Positions 34,948-44,912 of a stretch of DNA of 64,000 bases are shown here, piece after piece. Source of the DNA: Geotrypetes seraphini. Its lineage: Eukaryota; Chordata; Amphibia; Gymnophiona; Dermophiidae. The translations under genes and the position numbers were made by a program. How positions within the stretch are numbered: the stretch's first letter is position 1; every line of letters begins with the position of its first letter. The notes below the pieces were generated by a model that saw only the letters and a list, made by a program, of their open reading frames with translations, searched no databases and was not told the origin of the DNA. The stretch is from positions 16,992,705 through 17,056,704 of the forward strand of contig NC_047101.1 in NCBI RefSeq assembly GCF_902459505.1, in the 5' to 3' direction.

Positions 34948-35137
34948 CAGTGTTTCTCAACTCGGTCCTGGAGTACCTCTTTGCCAGTCAGGTTTTCAGG
35001 ATATCGACAATGAATAATGCATAAATTTTCATATAATGGAGGCAGTATATGCAAATCAAGTTCATGCATATTCATTGTGGATGTCCTGAAAACCTGACTG
35101 GCAAGGGGGTACTAAAGGACTGTGTTGAGAAACATTG
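34948..35137. mobile_element. Foldback hAT MITE, family C
   Basis: Ends CAGTGTTTCTCAACTCGGTC and TGTGTTGAGAAACATTG; core GTTTTCAGGATAT. The CTCTACAC target lies at 34940-34947 and 35138-35145. Confidence 0.9.
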
Positions 35138-35145
35138 CTCTACAC

Positions 35146-35341
35146 CAGGGCTGCCCAAGTCCGGTCCTCGAGATCTACTGGCAGGCCAGGTTTTCAGGAT
35201 ATCCACAATGCATATGCATGAGAGAGAGATTTGCTTACCAAGAAGGCAGTGCAGGCAAATTTCTCTCATGCATATGCATTGTGGATATCCTGAAAACCTG
35301 GCCTGCCAGTAGATCTCGAGGACCGGACTTGGGCAGCTCTG
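35146..35341. mobile_element. Foldback hAT MITE, family B, tandem to previous
   Basis: Ends CAGGGCTGCCCAAGTCCGG and CTTGGGCAGCTCTG. It starts right after the shared CTCTACAC and is followed by a third copy (35342-35349). Confidence 0.92.
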
Positions 35342-35993
35342 CTCTACACTATTATGATGATGCACTCGGGAAGATCCTGTGATGGTGTGCTGCATTGAGC
35401 CTTGTGCTCTCGCATGAAATAAGTATTGAACATTGCTCGTTTTTCTGACTTACGTAACTCACACTGAGGACTTCCAAATCACTAAATTATTATTTCTAGT
35501 GATATAATTGTGTGAGTGGATTCTGTATCTCCTTCAGTGCTCTCTTGAAGAACTATTATAGTATTTGCACTTCAACTAGAAGCATTCATGGACAAACCAA
35601 CTCATGGCAATTGGCAATGAGGAAAACTGGGTCCTTGAAGGCAGACTGGCAATCCAGCCCTGCTTTTGCATTCTTGGATTTTCATTCCTACCAACAACTC
35701 TTAAGATTTGGGGAGGTAAACTAAGTCTCAGCAAATCTGAAGTATGCAAAAGCACATTAGCCCTGAAATTCAAGCAGCGAGGCACAGCACTAGCTCTACC
35801 TTACTGCAAAACCAGCAGACTGCTCCCTGATACATCCCAGCTGGTGCCGAGACGTGTGTGTACACACTTGGTCTAAAGGTAAAGAGAAATAACGCCTGAA
35901 CCTGAATCTAGCTTCCTCAGAGCTGCTTACTCTTACATCCCTGCAACATTAGTACTGCATCCATTTTTCAGACCTGAAATAAAAGTTCCATTT

Positions 35994-36666
35994 TTTATTA
36001 CTTTTTTCACATAGAGATCCAGAAGAATGAAAAGAACACCAAAGATGAGCATCTCCAAGTGATTAACATTTTAGCACTGTTCAGAAATTTGTGCTATAAT
36101 TTAATTTTTGGAAGACTCTGATTCTTGAGGTAGACCCTGGAGAGACAAAGCTAATCATGTCACCAATGGCAGAGGAAACCGAGCCAAAGAGACATGACGT
36201 GTGTCGCTAGCATCTAACTCAGCCTTCAGCTACAAGGAAGCCGATGCCACTGAAAATGCAGCAACATAATCTTTCTGAGAAAAGCCACTTTGAGCTAGCA
36301 GGGTAGGGTCCCAGCATTGATGCAGACAACACATCTGGGATGTCAGGGTGGTGTCCTATGGTCAGAAGCTGTACAACTAAATCTCAAATGCTTTTATCCT
36401 TCTGACCGGCTGTGTCCCTTAAGATCTGCATTCTCTTTCAGTCTGGCCAGAGAACTTTTCCCATATTTCATTTTATACCTCACTCCACTCTGAACGTACC
36501 CTGCTTTCTTCCAGTCACTGGATCTTTTTATCCTCCCACCTTCCTGCTTCAGAGTTTGAATCACTCCAGTACTGAACTCTTTGCTTCTGTTACGGTGGGC
36601 AGTCCTGGATCCTTCTAGCAAGATGCACAATGGGCAGTTGCTTTTTATACTCTACTTCTGAACAGC
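35994..36666 (-). other. LSM11: Probable LSM11 3' UTR with candidate poly(A) signals
   Basis: No repeat is recognisable in this stretch downstream of the LSM11 stop. On the minus strand an ATTAAA lies at 36105-36100 and a canonical AATAAA at 35999-35994, giving a 3' UTR of about 0.6-0.7 kb. The extent is inferred from the hexamers and the lack of repeats, not from transcript data. Confidence 0.5.
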
Positions 36667-37038
36667 TCACTGTGCAATATGCACCAACAAAACATTCTCC
36701 CCCCGTATGAACACCTGCTTCATGTGCCTTGTGAACACCCGCTGATAATCTTTTGGGGGTTTCTTGTCTTTCCCTCCAGGGATGGAGCTGCGTTCACTAG
36801 GCCTTAGCTCTGGACCTGCTGTAACTCTGGGTTTAGTTCTCTCGCAGTCGTGTGGCATCTCACTTTCTCTGCCCAATTGTCTCTGCATTTTGTCCTCACA
36901 GGTGGTTCTTTCACAGACTGGCTCTGCTTGAGGTACAGAAAGTTTTGTTTCTTTTTCTGCTTCTGGCTGTGACAAGGAGGCCTGGGACTCATCTCCTGCG
37001 TCCGGACCGGATTCCTGAACTCTGAGACGATCGAAGAG
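36667..37038 (-). CDS. LSM11: LSM11 exon 4 (C-terminal, Sm2 half of the Sm fold)
   Basis: On the minus strand the acceptor TTTTTGCAG precedes 37038, and the stop TGA is at 36669-36667. The exon starts [10 protein letters not shown] and has a Glu/Lys/Pro-rich linker that looks poorly conserved. It ends in the Sm2 motif, with [16 protein letters not shown] and then LLVHIAQ. The long insert between Sm1 and Sm2 is characteristic of Lsm11. The frame joins exon 3 after a complete Gln codon. The 123 residues bring the predicted protein to 316 aa, against about 360 in human; much of the difference lies in this linker and in the N-terminal low-complexity part. Confidence 0.95.
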   Translation of the reverse strand, partial: LFDRLRVQESGPDAGDESQASLSQPEAEKETKLSVPQAEPVCERTTCEDKMQRQLGRESEMPHDCERTKPRVTAGPELRPSERSSIPGGKDKKPPKDYQRVFTRHMKQVFIRGENVLLVHIAQ

Positions 37039-37868
37039 CTGCAAAAATAGAAACGAAAGAAATAACTAAAACAGCCAATCACCTCTCCTCCCTTCTCAGC
37101 GCAGGAAAACAGAAGCCTGGCAGTCAATGCTCCAATCACACGAAGACTGGAGATACCACATGTACACTGGTATTAAAAAGAATGAAATTAACCTACTGTA
37201 CAATTAAGGCTTTTCATTCAGTATTAAATAACGTGGAAGGTTAATGCATTAGAGATCTTTACAGTAGTTGTTTTAAGTAAATAGAAGCATTTGTGAATTA
37301 GTTATTCTAATGAAGATATTGGGTTAGAGTTGAAATAAAAGTTTAGCAATCACCTCATTCACGGGGTTTAATTTTGCTTTTTGGTATTTAATGATATTCT
37401 TTTTTTTCACAGTGGGATTCAATGTAGGCTATAAGTGCCTTTTCAAATTAAATATAAAGCTAGCCCCATTGTATTCTGTGCCAGTCTCCTCCACACACCA
37501 TGCAGTCATTGTGCCTCTCTACTGAATAGCAGCACCCCCCCCCCCCCACTCTGTATCTCCTCTGGTGGAATTATATACAACAAATTCTGAATACTCAGTC
37601 AATGCAGCTTCAACAAAAACATAACTCAAAATATCCTACATCCATATTAGAAAGATGGAAAGACGAGGCAGTTTGGTGTGGATGTTGAATCAGCTCAGGA
37701 TAAGACTCGTTGCCATGTTTCAGTATGCACTAAAAGTTATATATCTATATCTACATTCTACCTGCACAGACCTAATATAAATTGAAGATCTTTCCATTGT
37801 GAGGGTATAGATCCAGAGGATGACGAAAATGAAATGGTAGATCTCCTTTTCACCTCTCCACGTCTATC

Positions 37869-38223
37869 CAGTGGCATAGCGAGGGTAGGAGGCACCCCCC
37901 CCCCCTCTTTTCCATCCACACCACACTCGCACCTTCCTTCACCACCCCTGTATCTCTCTAAAATCTTCGTCAGCATGAGTTGTTTCTCTGGCCTGCTCTT
38001 GCACTAGCGTTGACTTTCCATCTGACTTCACTTCCCGCCTCCGTGACCCAGAAGTGATGTCAGAGGAGCCAGGCCAGCATGAGCAGCAGGTCAAAGAAGT
38101 TGCTCACGCTGATGAAGATTTAAAGAGCTATGGGCGGGGTGTGGGGGGGGCAGAGAGGGTCTGATGCCCCCAAAATGGCGCCCAGGGCAGTCTGCCTTCC
38201 CCCCTTCCCTTACTATGCCACTG
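37869..38223. mobile_element. Foldback hAT-type MITE, CAGTGGC family, LSM11 intron 3
   Basis: Ends CAGTGGCATAGCGAGGGTAG and CTTACTATGCCACTG. The GC-rich arms are inverse. The target repeats CGTCTATC / CATCTACC are eroded. Confidence 0.83.
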
Positions 38224-38852
38224 CATCTACCCAAAGCATAAAGGCAGCAGCAGCAGGGTCACGGGTACTGTAATCCGCAAAGACCCTGTCTTTCTGTGTG
38301 CACTCACAGACCCCCAAGACTCTGCTTAGGTTTCCAGTCTAACAGAAGGGGGCAGGGCCTGCAAATATTCACTGTTACACAGGCCCCATGCCACTGTTAG
38401 GCAGAGATCACAGTGGACATTGGCAGTTTGGGAATCACTGGTGCTGTAACAGAAAAAGTACCTCCCAGGACAAATGTTCCCAGCCTACTATGAACAGCCA
38501 GGTAGATAACTACAATGAGGAGAGTTCAGACCTGGTCCCTGCTACTGGAATTATCTTCTCTCTAATGCAGACAAGCTGAACTCTAAATAAGCTTTCTGTC
38601 TGTTATATGTATATTTTTTTACACAACTTGTGGAGTATTTTATTGGTTATAATCCAACACAAGTAATTTCTGAATAGCTCCTTAAATTTGGAGTGTTTTA
38701 CAGGACTACCTGAAACAACCACCAATAAGAGGTTTATTTTTGTCGTGACTATCGGTACCATTTTTTATGCAGTTCTTTAGGGGAAGCGCAAGAAATCTTC
38801 ACAAAGTGCTCTGTTAGACATTATTTAGTCTGCTTAATGTTAATGTACTTAC

Positions 38853-38936
38853 CTGGGTAAGAGTCAGCTGCCGCTCATGGAAGAAGGCTTTGCCTAAAAT
38901 TGGCTTCCTGTATGTCTCATCCACATCTCTCAGGGC
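38853..38936 (-). CDS. LSM11: LSM11 exon 3
   Basis: This 84-nt exon (28 codons, phase 0 at both ends) follows the acceptor TTCTAG and precedes the donor CAG|GTAAGT on the minus strand. It encodes ALRDVDETYRKPILGKAF and then FHERQLTLTQ, matching the segment after Sm1 in mammalian LSM11 (ALTDVDETYRKP). It has no ATG and is too short to stand out as an open frame; it was found by matching the family sequence and phases. Confidence 0.94.
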
Positions 38937-38959
38937 CTAGAAGGAAACAAGAGGAATAG

Positions 38960-39235
38960 AATATAAGAATAGACACAGGAACATAAGAACAGTCATATTG
39001 GGACAGACCATCTAGCCCAGGGGTCTCAAAGTCTCTCCTTGAGGGCCGCAATCCAGTCGGATTTTCAGGATTTACCCAATGAATATGTATGAGATTTATG
39101 TACATGCACTGCTTTCAATGCCTATTCATTGGGGAAATCCTGAAAACCCGACTGGATTGCAGCCCTCAAGGAGGGACTTTGAGATCCCTGCTCTAGCCCA
39201 GTTCCCCACAGTGGCAATCCAGGTCTCAAGTAGGT
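38960..39235 (-). mobile_element. CR1 LINE 3' end split by a foldback MITE
   Basis: ACATAAGAACAGTCATATTG ... GACCATCTAGCCC and, after the MITE, CTCTAGCCCAGTTCCCCACAGTGG continue one CR1 3' end on minus, in LSM11 intron 2. Confidence 0.75.
39018..39190. mobile_element. Foldback hAT MITE, family A
   Basis: Ends CAGGGGTCTCAAAGTCTCTC and GGACTTTGAGATCCCTG. Target repeats ATCTAGCC (39010-39017) and CTCTAGCC (39191-39198), 7 of 8 matching. Confidence 0.9.
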
Positions 39236-39324
39236 TTCAGGTTTATTAAAAATTTGATATACCACCTTATCAAATATCAAAGCAGTTTGTACCTAGCAGA
39301 ACCCCAAAGAGTAGCAACATTTTT

Positions 39325-39410
39325 AACATTTAGTCTGTGAGCCCACCGGGACAGATAGGGAAAATGCTTGAGTACCTGATTGTAAAAAAACGCTTAGACT
39401 TGAAACTAAA
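39325..39410 (+). mobile_element. SINE tail fragment
   Basis: GTGAGCCCACCGGGACAGAT and AATGCTTGAGTACCTGA match the 3' half of the main SINE; the tRNA head is missing. Confidence 0.65.
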
Positions 39411-39819
39411 CATTCTGGAATCCCAAAGAGTAGCAACATTCCATGCTACTCTTTCATGCACGAGTCATCACTAATGTGAATAGCGTATGCAAATGCACAC
39501 CAATAAGAAAGAATATGCATTGTTCACAGATGGGAGGGCATGCATTATGAATAGTGTTCACTCTTTGCAAACAGTGCGTGCTCTTCCAGAAGAGTGCACA
39601 CTGCTCTCAAGAGTGCGCTCCCGTAACAAACATTCCCAAAAACAATGCAGGAAAAACAAAAGGAACAACTGAGACCAGAGAGCAAAAAAACAAAGAGAGA
39701 AAGATGCTGACCACCAGAGAAACCAGAGGTTGGTTTAACAGTGTGACTTGTCCTTACTAAAACGCAGGTGTGTTCAGGCACTGGTGCTTCGTCTGTGGAG
39801 ATGGGCATGCATGGGGACA

Positions 39820-40535
39820 AACCAAAAAAGCAAACAGGATGCTAGCAATTATTAAAAAAGGGATGGTTAACAAGACTAAGAATGTTATAATGCTCCTGTA
39901 TAGCTCTATGGTACGACCTCACCTAGAGTATTGTGTTCAATTCTGGTCTCCTTATCTCAAGAAAGATATAGCAGCACTAGAAAAGATTCAAAGAGGAGCG
40001 ACCAAGATGGTAAAGGGGATGGAACTCCTCTCATATGAGGAAAGACTAAAACAGTTAGGGCTCTTCAGCTTGGAAAAGAGACGGCTGAGTTGAGATATGA
40101 TTGAAGTCTACAAAATCCTGATTGGAGTAGAACGGGTACAAATGGATCGATTTTTCACTCCGTCAAAAATTACAAAGACTAGGGGACACTCGATGAAGTT
40201 ACAGGGAAATACTTTTAAAACCAATAGGAGGAAACATTTTTTCACTCTGAGAATAATTAAGCTCTGGAATGCATTGCCAGAGGTTGTGGTAAGAGCAGAT
40301 AGCTTAGCTGGTTTTAAGAAGGGTTTGGACAATTTTCTGGAGGAAAAGTCCATAGCATGTTATTGAGATAGACATGGGGGAAGCCACTGCTTGCCCTGAA
40401 TTGGTAGCATGGAATGTTGCTAGTCCTTGGGTTTTGGCCAGGTACTAGGGACCTGGATTGGCCACCATGAGAATGGGCTACTGGGCTTCATAGACCATTG
40501 GTCTCACCCAGTAAGGCTATTCTTATGTCCTTAAT
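39820..40535 (+). mobile_element. CR1-type LINE 3' coding end, LSM11 intron 2
   Basis: It encodes [20 protein letters not shown], then [20 protein letters not shown] and TRGHSMKLQG ... LWNALPEVVV, the classic CR1 signature. It ends GGCTATTCTTATGTCC. It is antisense to LSM11. Confidence 0.88.
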
Positions 40536-40738
40536 CAACACTACAGACCAGTTAATGGCTATTTGAGTTCATGAACTATCGAAAGGAAAAAGGCATTCAA
40601 ACACTAAGGGCTTTAAGTTCAACTATAGGATCTCATTTTGGGGCTTAGCCTGTCCCACTACAGTGCAGAATGCTTGATCTGTGCAGCCGTGTGGAAGAAC
40701 AAGCTGGGACTGAGTTGTTTTGATGGCTTTCACAGATC

Positions 40739-40830
40739 ACATTTATTTATTTAAAAAATTTATCAACCGCCTATTCCTAGGCGGCATTACAAAAGTAACA
40801 TACACCGAATGAAACAGATATCTTAAATTA
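40739..40830 (-). mobile_element. L2-type LINE 3' fragment
   Basis: Plus reads TTTATCAACCGCCTATTCCT and AGGCGGCATTACAA, the inverse of an L2-like tail. Confidence 0.55.
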
Positions 40831-40971
40831 CAAATGAATAATTACATCTTAAAGAGCCATAATTTAATAAACTCACAGAATGAGGACAGGGATTCCCAAG
40901 AAAGAATTCTATCTGATCCACAATCTCTTACTCAACCAGTTCATAAGTTAATGACTGTCTACCACCCTTCA

Positions 40972-41203
40972 AATATTTATTTATTCAAATTTTCTATACC
41001 GTTCTCCCAGGGGAGCTCAGAATGGTTCACATGAATTTATTCAGGTACTCAAGCATTTTTCCTATCTGTCCGGGTGGGCTCACAGTCTATCTAATGTACC
41101 TGGGGCAATGGGGGGATTAAATGACTTGCCCAGGGTCACAAGGAGCAGCATGGCTTTGAACCCACAACCTCAGGGTGCTGTAGCTTTAACCACTATGCCT
41201 CGT
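40972..41203 (-). mobile_element. tRNA-derived MIR-like SINE
   Basis: The minus strand has GGCATAGTGGTTAAAGCTAC, B box GGTTCAAAGCC (slightly changed) and the L2-like tail; the order is opposite to the plus copies. Confidence 0.83.
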
Positions 41204-41429
41204 GTATACCCATCTAATTCAGTACCCTGATTCCACCAGTGGCCAGTCCAGAACCTTTAGCATTGCCAGCACATCCAAAAGACACAGCAGGAGTCCTAGG
41301 CCTTAACTTTTCCACATGCACAATTACCTTCCTTTTTCTCTATGACTCAGTTTACACAGATGCAGCCACTCAGGATGAGAGAGGCTTTTTTGAGCTGCAG
41401 CTTAAAGGGATGCACATCTTCTTGCAAAT

Positions 41430-41560
41430 CATATCGGGGGATATGGGAAATCCGGGTCTCCAACAGGGAGCACCTAACTGGGCCTCCGCGTGTGCGGATC
41501 GCCGGACAAGATGGACCTAGGTCTGATCCGGTGAAGGCGTTTCTTATGTTCATTTCAGCT
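41430..41560 (+). mobile_element. CR1-like LINE 3' fragment
   Basis: GCGGATCGCCGGACAAGATG, GACCTAGGTCTGATCCGG and TTTCTTATGTTC form a divergent version of the CR1 3' end seen at 51900-51957. Confidence 0.55.
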
Positions 41561-41811
41561 AAATAAAACATCACATAGCTGTGTCTAGGGCATGCTGTCA
41601 TCCTACCTGAATGGAAGGTTGTACATTAAGAGGAAGAATGACCGTTTTACCATTTAGAGACTATCAAAATTATTAAACAGAGTACTGCTCCCTTCTCCAA
41701 GTAGCATAAAGCAGTCTGAGAAGCGTTCAGAAAGTGATTGCTACTTTTTCTAGGCCCCAACCCCAAGCAACCTCCTCACAGAAAGTGCTTCAAAGCTCCT
41801 TCATAATTTAC

Positions 41812-41951
41812 CATGTTCCAGAACTTGTCGAAGGCCACCAGGAACCCTGCACACACGCCACGCAGTCCCTTGAAGGTGCGGATGTGCACATGGATCTTTA
41901 TCTGGTCTTGGACACAGCGGTACAACTCTCCCAATGGGCTGCCCTTATGCA
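41812..41951 (-). CDS. LSM11: LSM11 exon 2 (Sm1 motif)
   Basis: The minus-strand acceptor is GTGTCTAG before 41951 and the donor is ATG|GTAAAT after 41812. The exon enters in phase 1 (G|TG = Val) and leaves in phase 0. It encodes 47 residues including [20 protein letters not shown] and FDKFWNM. This is the Sm1 motif of the Sm/Lsm fold, with the hydrophobic and Gly pattern used in ring assembly. In U7 snRNPs, Lsm10 and Lsm11 replace SmD1 and SmD2 in the ring on U7 snRNA. Confidence 0.95.
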
Positions 41952-42087
41952 CTAGACACAGAAACACCAATGTGGTAAGCTCTGGTGGTCAGAGAGGAAT
42001 GCAGGATGCTGTTTGTACTACAACCAACTTGGCACACATCAGAATAAGCATAGACCTGGTCCAGGAGGAGGCTATTAACATCTAAAG

Positions 42088-42260
42088 CAGGGGTCTCAAA
42101 GTCCCTCCTCGAGGGCCGCAATCCAGTCGGGTTTTCAGGATTTCCCCAATGAATATGCATGAGATCTATGTGCATGCACTGCTTTCAATGCATATTCATT
42201 GGGGAAATCCTGAAAACCCGACTGTATTGCGGCCCTCGAGGAGGGACTTTGAGATCCCTG
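42088..42260. mobile_element. Foldback hAT MITE, family A
   Basis: Ends CAGGGGTCTCAAAGTCCCTC and GGACTTTGAGATCCCTG; perfect target repeat ATCTAAAG (42080-42087, 42261-42268). The arms match almost perfectly, so this is a young copy (173 bp), in LSM11 intron 1. Confidence 0.93.
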
Positions 42261-42517
42261 ATCTAAAGCAAACCACAGAGACTGCAACTTGAAGCTACTG
42301 CTGAACATCCTAATAATTTTTAGAGCACTGCAGTCCTAAGGGACCTTTCACCACTAATCCTGGCCGACACTGACCAACTGAACACAAGAACTATAGAAAA
42401 ATAAGGGCCAGCCTGTAAAGTGTTTTGGGGAAAAACAATCAACTCAGAGACAGGCAACAATAGGGTTAATGAACTGTGGAAATGCTATTTGGCCAGTCCT
42501 TGAGCCAACACACTTTA

Positions 42518-42736
42518 TTTGATTATTTAGCCTGTCTTCCCAAAGGAGCTAAGAATGGGTTACAAATCAGGTACTTCAAGAATTTTCTCTGTCCCGGTGG
42601 GCTCACAATCTATCTAATGTACCTGGAGCAGTGGAGGGTTAAGTGACTTGCCCAGGGTCAAAAGGAACAGTGTTGGAGTTTGATCCTACAATCTCAGGGT
42701 GCTGAGGCTGTAGCTCTAGCCACTATGCCACACTCT
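42518..42736 (-). mobile_element. tRNA-derived MIR-like SINE
   Basis: The minus strand has GTGTGGCATAGTGGCTAGAG and a B-box region AGGATCAAACTCC, with the shared CCTGGGCAAGTCACTTAACC core. Confidence 0.8.
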
Positions 42737-42769
42737 CCCCCTCCCTTTTTCATATTTAGAGATTTGCTC

Positions 42770-43980
42770 TCTGTGATTTATAGAGTCCTCTTATATTGAA
42801 AACTATTGAGCAACAGAACTTTATCAAATCCATACTGAGTGTTTTGCCCTTTTCATTATGTTAAGTTGGCATTATGCTTCATTCTGAAGGAAGAATTATT
42901 TTTAAAGAAATCATGTTGGACCTTTCTTATTATAGACTCCTAACCACACCCACGATCTATCCTGAAGGACCTACAGCAACTTTAGCATGGAGCTGAGGCA
43001 TGATATTTTGGGTAAGCCTGAGTCCAAAATGGGTGGGCCCACAATTTCCCATCCCTATTCCTGCACCAGCGAACCCCCAACAAATAAACACCTGCGCTGG
43101 CGGATTTCCCCAAGCCTTCCAAGCAGGAGGAAGTCCTCCAGCGGCCAGAACAGATCTTGCTGCAATCCAGTAACACTGTCCACAGGCTGCTGCACGATAA
43201 CCAAGCATGTGGGGATGGGGGTGCGGTAGCAATGTGTGAACAGTGCCGCTGGCTCTAGCAACTAGAAGAATGACCTGTTCTGACCGCCAGAGGTTCCCTG
43301 CCAGCCATAACAAAGGTGTCAGAATTTGGAGTAGGCCCATGCTCTTCTGTGGCTACACCACTGGCAAGATCGTCAGTGTGGTCAAAGTGAACTGAAAGCT
43401 TAACAAATAAACTGCTAACATTTTATTAACACAACCCATAGGAGGTCAATGTGCTCCTTTCAGCAAGTGTGTGTAAAATAAATAATGAGAGCACCAGAAG
43501 GGTTTGAACACAAGCAGGACTCAGGACAGAAACTGAGGAAGGGGCCTGGAAGACCACACTTCAGGTTCTTGCCCTGGTTGCTTCCCTCTGACATTACAAA
43601 CCAAAGAGAATTGACCCCAGGGAATCCACAGAGAAAAGAGTCCTTTTGATTTGTATGTGGATTTGGGAACTTGGATTATTTTATTGTACATTTGGAACTT
43701 TGATTCTTTCAATCAAGTCCATTTCAGGATTATCGTCACTCCGCAGTGTTTTCTTGGTCCCTCTGACATTAGTCATGGCTGGGAATGATGCTGCCCTAAC
43801 CAGCAGGCGGATTTTGGGTCATATTGGGATAAGAGTACAAAGGGAGGAAAAACAAGGAGATGTCAAATTCAACCTGTGGTCACAAAGCCTTTATTTGCAG
43901 TTTGTATCAAAGTTACATAACAAGTATTTGAAACAAGCAAAGTTCCAAATAAACAAAGGGCCCAAGACAGCTGCCCTAAC
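42770..43980. other. LSM11 intron 1 / intergenic DNA without recognised features
   Basis: The open frames here (for example 42957-43340 on minus, 43646-44125 on plus) match no family I know and the latter runs into a MITE. Nothing is called. Confidence 0.3.
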
Positions 43981-43988
43981 CTCTAGGC

Positions 43989-44184
43989 CAGCGGTTCCCA
44001 ACCTTGTCCTGGAGGACCACCAGGCCAATCGGGTTTTCAGGCTAGCCCTAATGAATATGCATGGAGCAGATTTGCATGCCTGTCACATCTATTATATGCA
44101 AATCTCTCTCATGCATATTCATTAGGGCTAGCCTGAAAACCCGACTGGCCAGGTGGTCCTCCAGGACAGGGTTGGGAACCACTG
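43989..44184. mobile_element. Foldback hAT MITE, family D
   Basis: Ends CAGCGGTTCCCAACCTTGTC and GGTTGGGAACCACTG; perfect target repeat CTCTAGGC (43981-43988, 44185-44192). It lies 237 bp from the LSM11 exon 1 donor. Confidence 0.92.
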
Positions 44185-44420
44185 CTCTAGGCTACTTTCT
44201 TAGCTGGTGAAATGAGAAAGTTTTGCCTCTTTTAGTCTCAGCATCATAGGTCATGGCTCTGAGAGACCCCAATGCTGAGACTAAAGGAGCCGACTTGTAA
44301 AACTTATTGGGGGGGGGGGTACTAAACCCAATGCCAACGGCTTATCCTGGGACATAATCAAGGACCGGGCTCAATTTTGGCTCCGGGGTGGGATTTGAAC
44401 CCGAAGCCGCCGCCCCTCAC

Positions 44421-44775
44421 CAGGCATCCGGGTGAGCACGTTCTTGGGAGTCCTCTTCTTCCGGCCCCCCCGAGGGGGCCCCTCCTCCTCTCCTTCCTTG
44501 GGTACCACCAGCCGCTTCAGCCTCTCGAGCCTGGCGGGGTCCGGGGGCGGCGGGCCTCGCTGCTTGCGCGGCCTGGGGGGGCCCCGAGACCGGGGCCCCC
44601 CGCGCTGCACGAAGCTCTCGTACTCGGACAAGTTGTTGAAGCAGCGCGCGCCGGGGAAGGGGAGCGGGGTGCGGGGGGAGTAGAGGGCCAGGAGGGGGTC
44701 GAAGAGCTCCGAGCTGACGTCCAGGCGCTCGTCGACCGGCGCGGGACCGGGCCGCCGCCTCTCCTCCTCCTCCAT
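44421..44775 (-). CDS. LSM11: LSM11 exon 1 (U7 snRNP-specific Lsm11, N-terminal extension)
   Basis: LSM11 is the U7 snRNP-specific Sm-like protein required for 3' processing of replication-dependent histone pre-mRNA. In the family its long N-terminal extension binds FLASH and helps recruit the cleavage complex. The ATG at 44775-44773 starts [17 protein letters not shown], followed by the conserved block [15 protein letters not shown] (residues 18-32), then [11 protein letters not shown] and NVLTRMP just before the donor G|GTGAGG at 44420. These three blocks are the recognisable family signatures, separated by Pro/Arg/Gly-rich sequence. Total coding length over four exons is 951 nt (316 aa). 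The gene is divergent from THG1L, 137 bp away. An overlapping 194-codon minus frame that crosses the promoter, and a plus-strand frame opposite this exon, are GC-composition shadows. Confidence 0.95.
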
Positions 44776-44912
44776 GTTTGAAAGAGCGCGCCAACTTCCG
44801 GCCTCCGGGGGAGGGGGGGCGGAGCAGAGACCCGAAGCCGCTCTGCAGCACCATAGAGCTCCAGGCAGGGAGGCTAGAGGAGCTCCTTGGCGACGCTTTT
44901 CCGCTTCCGGTG

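Larger units (their letters stand above)
34409..35565. mobile_element. Long inverted-repeat element with 15-bp target duplication
   Basis: TGCACTTCAACTAGA occurs at 34394-34408 and 35566-35580. Inside, about 180-bp arms are inverse: 34455-34630 (AGAATCCACTCACACAATTA ... GAGCACAAGGCTCAA) against 35385-35560. Two foldback MITEs sit in the middle. I do not recognise a coding domain. The TTCCTGACAAAGGGGTGG / CCCGAAACCG stretch resembles conserved ends of some retroelements, but the class is unsettled. Confidence 0.65.

Noticed and set aside
43646-44125. 159-codon plus frame
   Set aside because: Its C-terminal third is a foldback MITE, and the rest matches no known protein; in intron 1 of LSM11, antisense.
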